Shown in pieces: positions 25,587 to 34,731 of a stretch of 64,000 nucleotides of DNA. The notes under the pieces are model-generated. The model was not told where the DNA came from and did not search any database. It saw only the letters and a program-made list of their open reading frames with translations. Positions within the stretch are counted from its first letter, which is position 1. The number at the start of each line of letters is the position of its first letter. Where the stretch lies: positions 124,001 through 188,000 of the forward strand of contig NZ_WMIF01000002.1 in NCBI RefSeq assembly GCF_009711185.1, given 5' to 3'. The translations under genes and the position numbers were made by a program. The stretch comes from Paracoccus limosus (GTDB lineage Bacteria > Pseudomonadota > Alphaproteobacteria > Rhodobacterales > Rhodobacteraceae).

Positions 25587-25620
25587 GCGGCTTTCACCAT
25601 TTCCCAAATACCCATGCCAA
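25587..25620 (-). repeat. Conserved 3' element, copy E (class ii)
   Basis: On the minus strand, GGCATGGGTATTTGGGAAAT then GGTGAAAGCCGCA, 16 bases past the ycjF-like stop in sense orientation. It matches copy F at 61994-62022 closely. Confidence 0.75.
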
Positions 25621-25636
25621 GCCTGCGGTCAGGCGG

Positions 25637-26782
25637 CTACCTCGGCCCGTCCTCGCCAAACAGCCCCTTCAGCCCGCGCGCGATCAGATTGCTGACCGCC
25701 GGGCGCGGCTGGTTGACAAAGGGCAGCGGCCGGCAGACCTCCATGGCGGCGATGCCAACGCGGGCGGTCAGAGCGCCGTTCACCACCCCCTCGCCAAAGC
25801 GTTTCGAGACCTTGGCCAGCAGCCCGCCGCCCGCCATCGTATGGATCAGATCATCGCCCGCCGCGACGGCGCCGGTGGCGATCAGATGCGTCATCACCGT
25901 GCGGGCCAGTCGCCAGCCGCCCACCGCGCCCGCGCGGCCACCATAGATCTCGGCCATGCGCCGGATCATGCGCAGGTTCGCGGCCAGCGCCGCGATCACA
26001 TCGGCCAAAGCCAGCGGGATCAGCGCGGTCGCGGCGGCGACGGTGCGGGCAGCGGCCTCGATCTCGCGCCGGGCCTGCTGGTCCAGTGGCGCCAGCAACT
26101 CCGTCTCGGCCAAAGCGATCAGGCTATGGGCGTCATAGGCCTCGGGCTTGCGCTCGCGCACCCGGCCCAGACCCCATTCCAGTTCGGGGCGGTGGCGATA
26201 CAGCCCCTCAAGCCGCGTCACAACCTCTTGCGCCGATTTCACATCACCCGAGGTCATCGCCGCCCCCGCCTGCCGGTTGATGCCATCGATGGCGGCAAAG
26301 CGCGCCCATGCCCGGTATTCGCGCACCGCCATCGCCAGAGCCGCGATGCAGAACAGCGTCAGCAGCCCGATGCCGATCCAGCCCAGCAGCGGATAGGTCC
26401 GCAGCAGGTTGGTCAGATAGTTCAGTGCCGCGACCGACAGGAAAAAGGTGAACAGTGCCACGCCGCTGTTGATGAAGAACCGCGTCAGCGGCGAGGGGCC
26501 GCTGCCGACCAGCCGCGCCACCAGTTGCATGGTGCGTGGTTGCGGCAGGCCCGGGGCCTCGCCCGCGTCCACCGGCGGCGCATCGGCGGGCGAGGGGCCA
26601 GCCTCTCGCAGCTCGCTGCGCGGCGCACGGCGCTCGCGATTGTCCGTGCCGCGCGGCGCGTCGGCGGCGGGGGCATCTGTCACGTTGCCGGGTGGGTTTT
26701 CCAGCATCACCGGCCGCTCGCTGGGCGCGGTCGTGCCCAGTTCCACCAGCAGCGGGCCGCGTCGCTTTCCGTTCTCAGACAT
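25637..26782 (-). CDS. YcjF-like membrane protein (TIGR01620/DUF697)
   Basis: A 381-residue inner-membrane protein. The N-terminal 90 residues are Pro/Glu/Ala-rich and disordered. Two membrane helices follow near residues 105-155 (FFINSGVALFTFFLSVAALN and GWIGIGLLTLFCIAALAMAV). The DUF697 helical region makes up the second half (GVVNGALTARVGIAAMEVCR). YcjF always neighbours the YcjX GTPase, as here with a 9-base gap. The pair belongs to a stress-inducible (phage-shock-associated) set in other proteobacteria; its molecular job is unknown. Confidence 0.87.
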   Translation of the reverse strand: MSENGKRRGPLLVELGTTAPSERPVMLENPPGNVTDAPAADAPRGTDNRERRAPRSELREAGPSPADAPPVDAGEAPGLPQPRTMQLVARLVGSGPSPLTRFFINSGVALFTFFLSVAALNYLTNLLRTYPLLGWIGIGLLTLFCIAALAMAVREYRAWARFAAIDGINRQAGAAMTSGDVKSAQEVVTRLEGLYRHRPELEWGLGRVRERKPEAYDAHSLIALAETELLAPLDQQARREIEAAARTVAAATALIPLALADVIAALAANLRMIRRMAEIYGGRAGAVGGWRLARTVMTHLIATGAVAAGDDLIHTMAGGGLLAKVSKRFGEGVVNGALTARVGIAAMEVCRPLPFVNQPRPAVSNLIARGLKGLFGEDGPR

Positions 26783-26791
26783 GACCTCTCC

Positions 26792-28159
26792 TCAGATCTG
26801 GTCGCCGATCAGGAATTCGGCGGCGCGGTCCAGCCGGATATGCGGCGGCCCGTCGCCCGGGCGCAAAGTGCTGCGCGCCGGGGCGAAGTCCATGATCGCG
26901 TAATCGCCGTCCAGCCAATGCACCGCGCCCTGACTGGCCGGCACCAGCAGCTCGGCCGGATTGGCCGGCAGCTCGCCCGGATAGAACGCTGCCTGCCGGC
27001 CATCCATCAGCGTGCCGCGCACCGCCGGCAGCTCGTCGCCGTCCTGACGGATCATTTCCTCGGTCGTGGTGCGCAGCGAGGCGATGGACATGGCCTCGGT
27101 CCGTGCCCCCGAGAAATCGGCCCGGTCGCGCGCCTCGCGCAGCATGGCGCCCGTGATCGCGGTCAGGCGTGGGTGCTGGATGTGGTGCAGGTGATCGGCC
27201 TTGGTCGCGGCAAACAGGATGCGCGACACCCGGCGAGAGCCCAGAAGCTGTGACAGCCAGCCCGCGCGACCGGGGCGAAAGGCGGTCAGGATATCGGCCA
27301 TGGCGCGGCGCATGTCCTCGACCGCCTGCGGCCCGGCGTGGATGGCGCCCAGCACATCCATCAGCACCACCTGCCGGTCGATGCGGGCGAAATGATCGCG
27401 GAAGAACGGCTTGACCACGCGCGACCTGTAGGCGCCGAAGCGGCGGGCGAATTCGCGGCCCAGCGGCGTGCCGGCCATGTCCGGCGGCAGCGGCGTAAAG
27501 GTCAGCGCGGGCGAGCCTTCCAGCTCTCCGGGCATCAGGAAGCGGCCGGGCGTGCAATCCGACCAGCCGGCGTCGCGCGCCTGATGCAGATGCGCCGTAT
27601 AGGCCGTGGCCAGCGCCTGCGCGGCCCTTTCGTCGAAATTCTGCGGATCGGTCGCGGCCAATGCGGCGCGAAACGCCTCGGCCCCCGGGCGGCCCTCGAT
27701 ACGGCCCAGAACCTCGACCGACCAGGCGTCGAATTCCCGGTCCATCAGCCGCAGGTCCAGAAGCCATTCGCCGGGATAGTCCACGATGTCCAGATGCATC
27801 ACCTGCGTGCCGCGCCAGCCCGAGATCAGCCCGCGCGGCTGCACCCGCAGCGACAGGCGCAACTGGCTGACATGGCGCGTGCCCTCGGGCCAATGCGGGT
27901 CGGGGCCGGTCATCGCGGCCAGATGGCGTTCGTAATCGAAACGCGGCACGGTATCGTCGGGCTGCGGCTGCAACCACGCCGCCTTGATCGAGCCATCTGC
28001 CGCCGCGCGCAGCGCCGACATGCGGCCCCGGTCCAGCAGGTTTGCCACCAGCGAGGTGATGAACACCGTCTTGCCGGCGCGCGACAGGCCCGTCACTCCC
28101 AGCCGGATGACCGGGTCGGACATCCCCAACCCCTGCATCAGATCGTCGGCAAGTCCCAT
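26792..28159 (-). CDS. YcjX family P-loop GTPase-like protein
   Basis: A 455-residue P-loop protein of the YcjX/DUF463 family. Walker A is GVTGLSRAGKTVFITSLVANL near the N-terminus. The conserved block LDIVDYPGEWLLDL plays the Walker B/switch role, and VLMDVLGAIHAGPQAVEDMR is the other family hallmark. An ATG at 28174 is possible, but GAGGGACGGGA fits the start at 28159 better. It is the first gene of the ycjX-ycjF pair. Function in stress response is known only by association. Confidence 0.9.
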   Translation of the reverse strand: MGLADDLMQGLGMSDPVIRLGVTGLSRAGKTVFITSLVANLLDRGRMSALRAAADGSIKAAWLQPQPDDTVPRFDYERHLAAMTGPDPHWPEGTRHVSQLRLSLRVQPRGLISGWRGTQVMHLDIVDYPGEWLLDLRLMDREFDAWSVEVLGRIEGRPGAEAFRAALAATDPQNFDERAAQALATAYTAHLHQARDAGWSDCTPGRFLMPGELEGSPALTFTPLPPDMAGTPLGREFARRFGAYRSRVVKPFFRDHFARIDRQVVLMDVLGAIHAGPQAVEDMRRAMADILTAFRPGRAGWLSQLLGSRRVSRILFAATKADHLHHIQHPRLTAITGAMLREARDRADFSGARTEAMSIASLRTTTEEMIRQDGDELPAVRGTLMDGRQAAFYPGELPANPAELLVPASQGAVHWLDGDYAIMDFAPARSTLRPGDGPPHIRLDRAAEFLIGDQI

Positions 28160-28219
28160 TCCCGTCCCTCGCATGTCGCCCGGTCAAGATAGGCAACGCC
28201 GTCAGGGATGTGTAGGGCT

Positions 28220-29647
28220 TCAGGTATAGAGCGTCAGATAGCTGTTGATCACAACGTCGAGCGAGCCGCGGTCGACCTTGTTGCCGTCGAGGTCGGTAAA
28301 TATGGTGTGGTCGTTCAGCACCTCGCCGTCACCCTCGCTAAACTCGCCCTCGTGGATGCTGCCATCGGACCATTCCTCGCGGTAGCGGTCGGTCTGGAAG
28401 CCGATGTTGAGGCCGGTGGCGTTCTCGATCCGCATCACTTCGTCGGTGCCAAGCCGGATGATGGTGTCGCCGTCCTCTTCCGCCACCGAGACATTACCGA
28501 AGCGGTCGCTGTCGTCACCCGCCTCGGCGGGCGGGCTATTGATGCGCAGCCAGTCCTCGGCGGGGTTGAAGTCGGTGACGGTGGCGTGTTCGCGACTGTC
28601 CACGAAACCGTCCATGCGGTCGGCACCGCTGCCGCCGGTTATGGTGTCGTCCGTATCATAGCCGATGAGGTCGTTGCCATCGCCGCCGTCCAGGCTGTCG
28701 CTCGATGCGCCGACGCGCCAACGGTAACCGTCCTGCGCCGTGCTGGCATGGGCGCCGACGGCATCATTGCCGACCAAACTGTCGTCGCCGGCCCCGCCGA
28801 TCAGCGTGACCGAACTGCGATCTAGATAAGAATTGGTCAGCAGGTCGTTGCCGCCGCCGCCATCGACTCGCGACCCCTCGCGCGCCACGAAGCTTTCATC
28901 GCTGTTATTGCCCGTGAAATCGGCGCCGTCATGCAGGCGAAAGCGCAACCCGTCCGCCGTCTCGCTGCGCCCGGTCACCACATCGCCGCGTCCCAGCACG
29001 ATCTCGCTGTTGCGCAGGCCGGCCACGTCGATATGGTCCGCGCCGTCGCCGCCATTGATGACCATGTTGTCACCCGAGGCGCGGATCGAATCGTTGCCGG
29101 CATCGCCCAGCACCAGCGCGCCGCTGCCCGAGACGATCATCTCGTCATCGCCGTCGCCGCCGCGACCAACCACGGCGAAATCGCCGCGTCCTTCGCCGAG
29201 GTCGCCCGGCTGGCTGTGCAGTTCGATCCGGTCATCTCCGGCGTCGCCCTGGGCATGGATGCCGCGTCCGCTGCCGATGATGGTGTCCGCGCCCTCGCCG
29301 CCGCGCGCCAATACCACACCGGGCGGTACAGCGCCGGGCGAATACGGATCCCAGTCCGGCCAGCCGTTCCACTGCCCGTCGTCGGGCGTCAGGTTGGTGC
29401 CGTCGTGGTAATGGCTGGCGTTCTCGGGCGAGCCGACGGTGATCAGGTCATCGCCGTCGCGGCCCATGACCCGGCCATGATAGCCATCGGGCGCGCTCAG
29501 CGTGTCGTCGCCAGCCGTGCCGTCGGTCTGCGGCTCGGGTTCGGGCCGGGGCGCGGAATTGTCCGTCTCCTCGTCCTCGTGCTGAAACAGGTCGGCAAAG
29601 GCCGCCGCGCCAAGCGGAAGCAGGAAAAGCAGCAGCCATTCGCTCAT
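28220..29647 (-). CDS. RTX-type calcium-binding repeat protein
   Basis: A 475-residue acidic protein with an N-terminal hydrophobic segment (EWLLLFLLPLGAAAFADLF) and at least nine GGxGxD-type nonapeptide units from about residue 45 to 345, such as GGEGADTII, GDAGDDRIE, GGDGADHID, GGGGNDLLT and GGDGNDLIG. These form a Ca-bound beta-roll. An end region (FNPAEDWLRINSP...) resembles the C-terminal part of secreted RTX proteins. Unlike classic type I substrates it begins with a membrane helix, and no HlyB/D/TolC genes are nearby. Its role is unknown; Ca-dependent surface binding is possible. Confidence 0.85.
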   Translation of the reverse strand: MSEWLLLFLLPLGAAAFADLFQHEDEETDNSAPRPEPEPQTDGTAGDDTLSAPDGYHGRVMGRDGDDLITVGSPENASHYHDGTNLTPDDGQWNGWPDWDPYSPGAVPPGVVLARGGEGADTIIGSGRGIHAQGDAGDDRIELHSQPGDLGEGRGDFAVVGRGGDGDDEMIVSGSGALVLGDAGNDSIRASGDNMVINGGDGADHIDVAGLRNSEIVLGRGDVVTGRSETADGLRFRLHDGADFTGNNSDESFVAREGSRVDGGGGNDLLTNSYLDRSSVTLIGGAGDDSLVGNDAVGAHASTAQDGYRWRVGASSDSLDGGDGNDLIGYDTDDTITGGSGADRMDGFVDSREHATVTDFNPAEDWLRINSPPAEAGDDSDRFGNVSVAEEDGDTIIRLGTDEVMRIENATGLNIGFQTDRYREEWSDGSIHEGEFSEGDGEVLNDHTIFTDLDGNKVDRGSLDVVINSYLTLYT

Positions 29648-29753
29648 GGAAAAACCTCTGGTCTTGCACGTTCACGAAGCCGCGAGCGGCGCCCCGCGTC
29701 AAGTGCCTGCTCATGCCCTTTCACCGTCCCAGCGCTTTTGCCATAACACCGTC

Positions 29754-32159
29754 ATGCAATTGCCCATCGACGCCGTTCTGCCCGATCTGACCGTAGCCCT
29801 GCTTGCGCATGGCCGCGCGGTGCTGGTGGCCCCGCCCGGCGCGGGCAAGACGACCCGTGTGCCGCTGGCGCTGATGCCGGTGATCCGGGGCCGCATCGTC
29901 ATGCTAGAGCCCCGCCGCTTGGCCGCCCGTGCCAGCGCCGAGCGTCTGGCCGAAACGCTGGGCGAGCCCTTGGGCCAAAGCGTGGGCTATCGCATCCGCG
30001 GCGAATCCGTGCCCGGCCGCCGGATCGAGGTGGTGACCGAGGGCATCCTGACCCGGATGCTGCAATCGGACCCGGCGCTGGACGGCATCGGTTGCGTCAT
30101 CTTTGACGAGTTCCACGAACGCAGTCTGAACGCCGATCTGGGCCTTGCGCTGGTCTGGGAGGCGCGGGCCGCCCTGCGTCCCGATCTGGCGCTGCTGGTC
30201 ATGTCGGCCACGCTGGATGCCGGGCCGGTCGCCGCGCTGCTGGACGCGGCCCCGGTGATCCGCAGCGAGGGTCGGGCCTATCCGGTGGAAACCCGCTGGC
30301 TGGACCGACCCTTGCCCGCCGGCGCCCGGCTGGTCCCCGAGGCCGCGCGGCTGATCACCGAAGCCGATGCCGCGACCCGCGATCTGGGCGGCACCGTTCT
30401 GGCCTTTCTGCCCGGCGAGGGCGAGATCCGGCGCGTGCAGGCCGCGCTGGATCTGTCCTGCGACGTGGTGGCGCTTTACGGCGCCATGGACTTCAAGGCG
30501 CAGCGCGCCGTCATGCAGCCGACCGGCGCGCGGCGGGTGGTGCTGGCGACCTCGATCGCCGAAACCTCGCTGACCATTCCCGATGTGAAAGTGGTGGTCG
30601 ATGCCGGCCGGGCGCGCCGCGCGCGCTTTGATCCGGGCAGCGGCATGTCGCGGCTGGTCACCGAGCGCGTCAGCCGGGCCGAGGCCGAACAGCGCCGGGG
30701 CCGCGCGGGCCGCGTCGCGCCGGGCATTTGCTATCGCATGTGGGCGCGGGCCGAGGAAGGCGCGTTGCCCGGCTTTGCCCCGCCCGAGATCGCGGTCGCC
30801 GATCTGGCCGGGCTGGCGCTGGAACTGGCGATCTGGGGCTCGGACGGGTCCGATCTGGCCTTCCTGACCCCTCCGCCCGAGGGCGCTTTGGCCGAGGCAC
30901 GGGCACTTTTGCGCGATCTGGGCGCGCTTGACGGGGCAAACCGCATCACCGCGCATGGCCGGGCGCTGGCGGCGCTGCCACTGCATCCGCGACTGGCGCA
31001 TATGCTGGCCATCGCCGGGCGGGGCGCTGCCGATCTGGCCGCGCTGCTGGCCGACCGCGATCCGCTGAGCGGCGCCCCGGTCGATCTGGCACCCCGGCTG
31101 ACGGCGATCCGCGACCTGCGCGCCTATCGCGACCGCCACCCATGGCCGGTCAATTACGCCGGCCTGCACCGCATCCGCGATGAGGCCAGGCGCCTGCGCC
31201 GCATGGCGGGCGACGGGCCGGCGCTGTCACCCGGCGCCATGGCCGCGCTGGCCTATCCCGACCGCATCGGCCAGCGCCGCAAGGGCGATCAGCCGCGCTA
31301 TGTGCTGTCGGGCGGCAAGGGCGCGATCTTGCCCGAGGGCGATGCGCTATCAGGCGACGCGCTGATCGTGGCGTCCGATCTGGACGGCGACACGCGCGAG
31401 GCCCGCATCCGCATGGCCGCCGCCGTGACCGAGGCTGAAATTCGTGACCTCTACGCCGACCGCGTGGAAACCGTTGAGACCGTCGAATGGTCGCGCCGCG
31501 ATAACCGCGTCATTGCCCGCCGGCAGGAGCGGCTGGGATCGCTGGTGCTGTCGGACCGAGCACTGGACAATCCCGATCCGCAGGCGCTGGCCCGCGCCGC
31601 CTTTGAGGGGCTGCGGCAGCTGGGGCTGACGCTGACCCCCGCTGCCGCCCGGCTGCGGGCGCGGATCGCGCTGATCCCGGACCTTGGCCCGGTCGATGAC
31701 GACAGCCTGCTGGCCGATCCCGACTGGCTGCTGCCATGGCTGACGCGTGCGCGCACCGCCGCCGATCTGCGCGGGCTCGACCTGACCGAGGCCTTGAAGG
31801 CGCGCATTGGCTGGGACGGGCAACAGCGGCTGGACCAGACGGCGCCGGCGCATTTCACCACGCCCCTGGGCCGCAAGGTGCCCATCGACTATGACCACGA
31901 AACGCCAAGCATCGAGCTGAAGCTGCAAGAGCTTTTCGGCTTGGCGCGGCATCCGACCGTGGGCCGCCAGCCCCTGCGCATCACCATGCTGTCGCCGGGC
32001 GGCAAGCCGATCGCGGTGACGACGGATCTGCCCGGTTTTTGGGCCGGAGGCTATGCCGATGTCCGCAAGGACATGCGCGGCCGCTATCCGCGCCACCCGT
32101 GGCCGGAAAACCCGCTGGAGGCTGATCCGACCCTGCGGGCCAAGCCTCGTGGCAGCTAA
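29754..32159 (+). CDS. hrpB: ATP-dependent RNA helicase HrpB
   Basis: An 801-residue DEAH-type helicase. Motif I is APPGAGKTTRVPLALM, motif II FDEFHERSLNADLGLALVWE, motif III MSATLD, and QRRGRAGRVAPGICYRMW is motif VI. The winged-helix/HA2 region and the HrpB C-terminal domain (KVPIDYDHETPSIELKLQEL) complete it. Its cellular role in proteobacteria is not firmly known. The ATG at 29754 fits the family N-terminus LPIDAVLPDLTVAL; an earlier in-frame ATG at 29646 runs into the divergent RTX gene. Its stop overlaps the convergent hdeD stop. Confidence 0.95.
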   Translation: MQLPIDAVLPDLTVALLAHGRAVLVAPPGAGKTTRVPLALMPVIRGRIVMLEPRRLAARASAERLAETLGEPLGQSVGYRIRGESVPGRRIEVVTEGILTRMLQSDPALDGIGCVIFDEFHERSLNADLGLALVWEARAALRPDLALLVMSATLDAGPVAALLDAAPVIRSEGRAYPVETRWLDRPLPAGARLVPEAARLITEADAATRDLGGTVLAFLPGEGEIRRVQAALDLSCDVVALYGAMDFKAQRAVMQPTGARRVVLATSIAETSLTIPDVKVVVDAGRARRARFDPGSGMSRLVTERVSRAEAEQRRGRAGRVAPGICYRMWARAEEGALPGFAPPEIAVADLAGLALELAIWGSDGSDLAFLTPPPEGALAEARALLRDLGALDGANRITAHGRALAALPLHPRLAHMLAIAGRGAADLAALLADRDPLSGAPVDLAPRLTAIRDLRAYRDRHPWPVNYAGLHRIRDEARRLRRMAGDGPALSPGAMAALAYPDRIGQRRKGDQPRYVLSGGKGAILPEGDALSGDALIVASDLDGDTREARIRMAAAVTEAEIRDLYADRVETVETVEWSRRDNRVIARRQERLGSLVLSDRALDNPDPQALARAAFEGLRQLGLTLTPAAARLRARIALIPDLGPVDDDSLLADPDWLLPWLTRARTAADLRGLDLTEALKARIGWDGQQRLDQTAPAHFTTPLGRKVPIDYDHETPSIELKLQELFGLARHPTVGRQPLRITMLSPGGKPIAVTTDLPGFWAGGYADVRKDMRGRYPRHPWPENPLEADPTLRAKPRGS

Positions 32160-32704
32160 AGCGCCTGAAGTGATTTCAGCCGCAAGGCCAGCATGATCAG
32201 CAGCACGCCGATCACCAGCGAAAAGCCCCCGATCATCCAGGCGGCACCCAGGATCCCCGCCGCCGGCATCAGCACCAGCAGGATGCCCCACAAGACCAGC
32301 AACAGCCCGCTGAGCCCCAGCGCCCATTCGCCGTCGATCTCGCGCCGCAGCCGGATCGCGGCGATGATGCGAAAGACGCCCGCGACCACGGCCCAGGCGG
32401 CCATCCACAGCACGAAGGCCACCGCCGTCTCGGCGGGCCAGGTCAGGGCCAGGATGCCGATCACCACCGACAACAGCCCGTCCAGCGCCCAGGCCCACCA
32501 TTGTTCGTCCCCGTCCTTGCGGCGCAGGGCGGTGACGATGGCCAGCACGCCGTCAAAGATCGCATAGACGCCAAAGGTCAGCAGCAGCACCAGCACCGTC
32601 AGCCCCGGCATCGCCAGCGCGATCAGGCCAAAGATGATGGCGGCGATGCCGCGCAGCAGCGGCACCCACCAGTGATCCGACATCACGCGGGCAAGGTTTT
32701 CCAT
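32156..32704 (-). CDS. HdeD family membrane protein
   Basis: A 182-residue inner-membrane protein with six predicted helices in three hairpins (for example GIAAIIFGLIALAMPGLTVL, GLLSVVIGILALTWPAETAV and GLLLVLWGILLVLMPAAGIL), the DUF308/HdeD repeat. In E. coli HdeD helps acid resistance at high cell density; here the role is by analogy only. The ATG at 32704 has a GGAG site. The last bases overlap the convergent hrpB stop. Confidence 0.9.
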   Translation of the reverse strand: MENLARVMSDHWWVPLLRGIAAIIFGLIALAMPGLTVLVLLLTFGVYAIFDGVLAIVTALRRKDGDEQWWAWALDGLLSVVIGILALTWPAETAVAFVLWMAAWAVVAGVFRIIAAIRLRREIDGEWALGLSGLLLVLWGILLVLMPAAGILGAAWMIGGFSLVIGVLLIMLALRLKSLQAL

Positions 32705-32891
32705 CGTCGGGCTCCTGTTCTGGAATGCGATCAACGGCATGGCGCGACGGGGTCGGCCCGGTCTGCCGGGGACAGCATAACACGAGCAGGGGCCGCGCGC
32801 GGTGGTGTATTTGGGCAAATCGTTTGCCGTGGCGAAACCGCCACAGCCCTTGCTACCCGCGCGTGTTGTCGGGGCGGCGAATGTGGCTGCC

Positions 32892-33785
32892 CTAGTCCAG
32901 CCGGGGCGGCAGGGTCAGGCCGCGCAGCACCTCGGCGGCGGGCATCGGTCGCTTGCCCTCGCGCTGGGCCTCGGTTACCTCGATGGCGCCCTCGCCGCAG
33001 GCGATGACAAAGCCCGAAAGCACCTCGCCCGGCGCGCCCTTGCCCGCGATCACGCGCGAGCGCAGCAGCTTGAGGCGCTCGCCGCCGACCATGCACCACG
33101 CGCCGGGAAAGGGCGACAGGCCGCGGATCTGACGGTCCAGCTCGGCGGCGGGGCGGCTCCAGTCGATGCGGGCCTCGGCCTTGTCGATCTTGTGGGCATA
33201 GGTCACGCCGCCTTCGGCCTGCGGCGTGGCCGGCAGGGGCAGGCGGTCCAGCACGTCGGTGATCAGCGCGGCCCCCATCGCGGACAGACGGTCATGCAGA
33301 TCGGCGGTGGTGTCCTCGGGGCCGATCGGCGTGCGCGTCTCGGCCAGCACCGGGCCGGTGTCGAGCCCGGCCTGCATCTGCATGATGGCCACGCCGGTCT
33401 CGGCATCGCCGGCCATGATCGCGCGATGGATCGGTGCCGCACCGCGCCAGCGCGGCAAAAGCGAGGCGTGGATGTTCAGACAGCCCAGACGCGGTGCGTC
33501 CAGCACCACCTGCGGCAGGATCAGGCCGTAAGCCACCACCACGGCCACATCGGCCTGCAGGTCGGCGAATGCGGCCTGATCCTCGGCCTCGCGCAGACGC
33601 AGCGGCGTGCGCACCGGGATGCCCAGCTCCTCGGCCGCGCGCTGCACCGGCGAGGGGCGCGGCTTTTGCCCGCGACCGGCCATGCGCGGCGGCTGCGAAT
33701 AGGCCGCCACCACCTGATGCCGGGCGGCGATGGCCTGCAGGGCCGGGACCGAAAACTCCGGGGTTCCCATGAAGATCACGCGCAT
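32892..33785 (-). CDS. fmt: Methionyl-tRNA formyltransferase Fmt
   Basis: A 297-residue enzyme that formylates initiator Met-tRNA with 10-formyl-THF. The start [16 protein letters not shown], the catalytic loop [20 protein letters not shown] and the C-terminal OB-like domain (about 205-297) are all present. The def gene that usually sits beside fmt is not in the window. CGGAGGGCC precedes the ATG at 33785; the frame is open upstream but not conserved. Confidence 0.97.
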   Translation of the reverse strand: MRVIFMGTPEFSVPALQAIAARHQVVAAYSQPPRMAGRGQKPRPSPVQRAAEELGIPVRTPLRLREAEDQAAFADLQADVAVVVAYGLILPQVVLDAPRLGCLNIHASLLPRWRGAAPIHRAIMAGDAETGVAIMQMQAGLDTGPVLAETRTPIGPEDTTADLHDRLSAMGAALITDVLDRLPLPATPQAEGGVTYAHKIDKAEARIDWSRPAAELDRQIRGLSPFPGAWCMVGGERLKLLRSRVIAGKGAPGEVLSGFVIACGEGAIEVTEAQREGKRPMPAAEVLRGLTLPPRLD

Positions 33786-33810
33786 GCCTTGGCCCTCCGT
33801 TCTGCGGCCT

Positions 33811-34731
33811 TCATATGCCAAGGCGCGGGGCGGATGCAAAGCCGGTCAGGAAATCATCGACCAGCATCCCGGCGCGGTCACGGCTGCGCGCGTCGAATTG
33901 CAGCGGCGACAGGGCCGAGCGTTCCTGCTGGTCAAAGCCGTGATCGGTGCCGGGCAGGGTCAGGACGCGCAATGCCGCGCCCTTGTCGCGCAGGCCCTGC
34001 GCCATGGCGCGGCAATCCTGCGGGCTGGTGATGCTGTCGTTTTGCGCCAGCAGCATCAGCCCCCGCGCCGGCATGGGCCATGCGCTGCCGCCGGCCCGGC
34101 TGAGCAGCCCGCAATATGGGTATAGCAGGATCACCGGCCCGACCTGCGCCGCGATGTTTGCGGGCGGGGCGGGCCATGCCGACAGGCCCGGCGGCGGCTC
34201 GGGCCGGGCCAGCGCCGCCATCAGCTCCATCGCCGTCCAGGCGCCGTGGGATGTGCCAAGGATGGCCACGTCATGGGCGTCGATCCCCGGCATCTCGCGC
34301 AGCGCCACCAGCGCCGTCGCCAGATCGCCCGCGCGTTCCGATCCGGTCAGCAACTGGCCGGCGCAGACCGCGCGCCAGCTTTGTGCCCGGTCGATGCCGC
34401 GCGGGCCGTGGCTGTCCAGGATCAGCGTCGCGCGGCCTTGCGCCCGCAGGCGCGCCGCCCACCACTCCATATTGTCATGCACGCCGTCGCAGCCCGACAG
34501 CAGGATCGCGGCCCGGTGCGGCCCCGGCCCCGGCGGCTGCGCGATGCGCCAGCCGGACGACAGCACCGCCCGGCGCTGCTGGGGCGTATCGACCAGCGGC
34601 TGCCAGCCCATGGCGTTGCGCGCTGTGTTCAGCACCAGCACCGTCACCAGAACCAGCAGCAGCAGCGCCGTCCTGACCGCCCATCTTTTGATCAGCGATT
34701 GTCGCAACCGATCAGCCCGTTCTTGCCGCAT
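33811..34731 (-). CDS. Membrane-anchored alpha/beta hydrolase (dienelactone hydrolase-like)
   Basis: A 306-residue protein with a signal anchor ([20 protein letters not shown]) and an alpha/beta-hydrolase core facing the periplasm. The nucleophile elbow is [15 protein letters not shown] (G-T-S-H-G), and the C-terminal DHGF supplies the Asp/His. Substrate unknown. Its ATG lies inside the 3' end of the upstream gene: the two overlap by 40 bases in different frames, with CAAGGCG before the start. Translational coupling with the larger Abhydrolase_9 protein is likely. Confidence 0.8.
   Translation of the reverse strand: MRQERADRLRQSLIKRWAVRTALLLLVLVTVLVLNTARNAMGWQPLVDTPQQRRAVLSSGWRIAQPPGPGPHRAAILLSGCDGVHDNMEWWAARLRAQGRATLILDSHGPRGIDRAQSWRAVCAGQLLTGSERAGDLATALVALREMPGIDAHDVAILGTSHGAWTAMELMAALARPEPPPGLSAWPAPPANIAAQVGPVILLYPYCGLLSRAGGSAWPMPARGLMLLAQNDSITSPQDCRAMAQGLRDKGAALRVLTLPGTDHGFDQQERSALSPLQFDARSRDRAGMLVDDFLTGFASAPRLGI

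Noticed and set aside
23939..27253. A 1104-codon open frame on the + strand
   Set aside because: It is antisense to pbpC, ycjF-like and ycjX-like genes and made of Arg/Gln/His-rich sequence.
32795..32825. GTATTTGGGCAAAT as a seventh 3' element
   Set aside because: Only part of class ii matches, the GGTGAAAGC end is missing, and no gene ends next to it in that direction.
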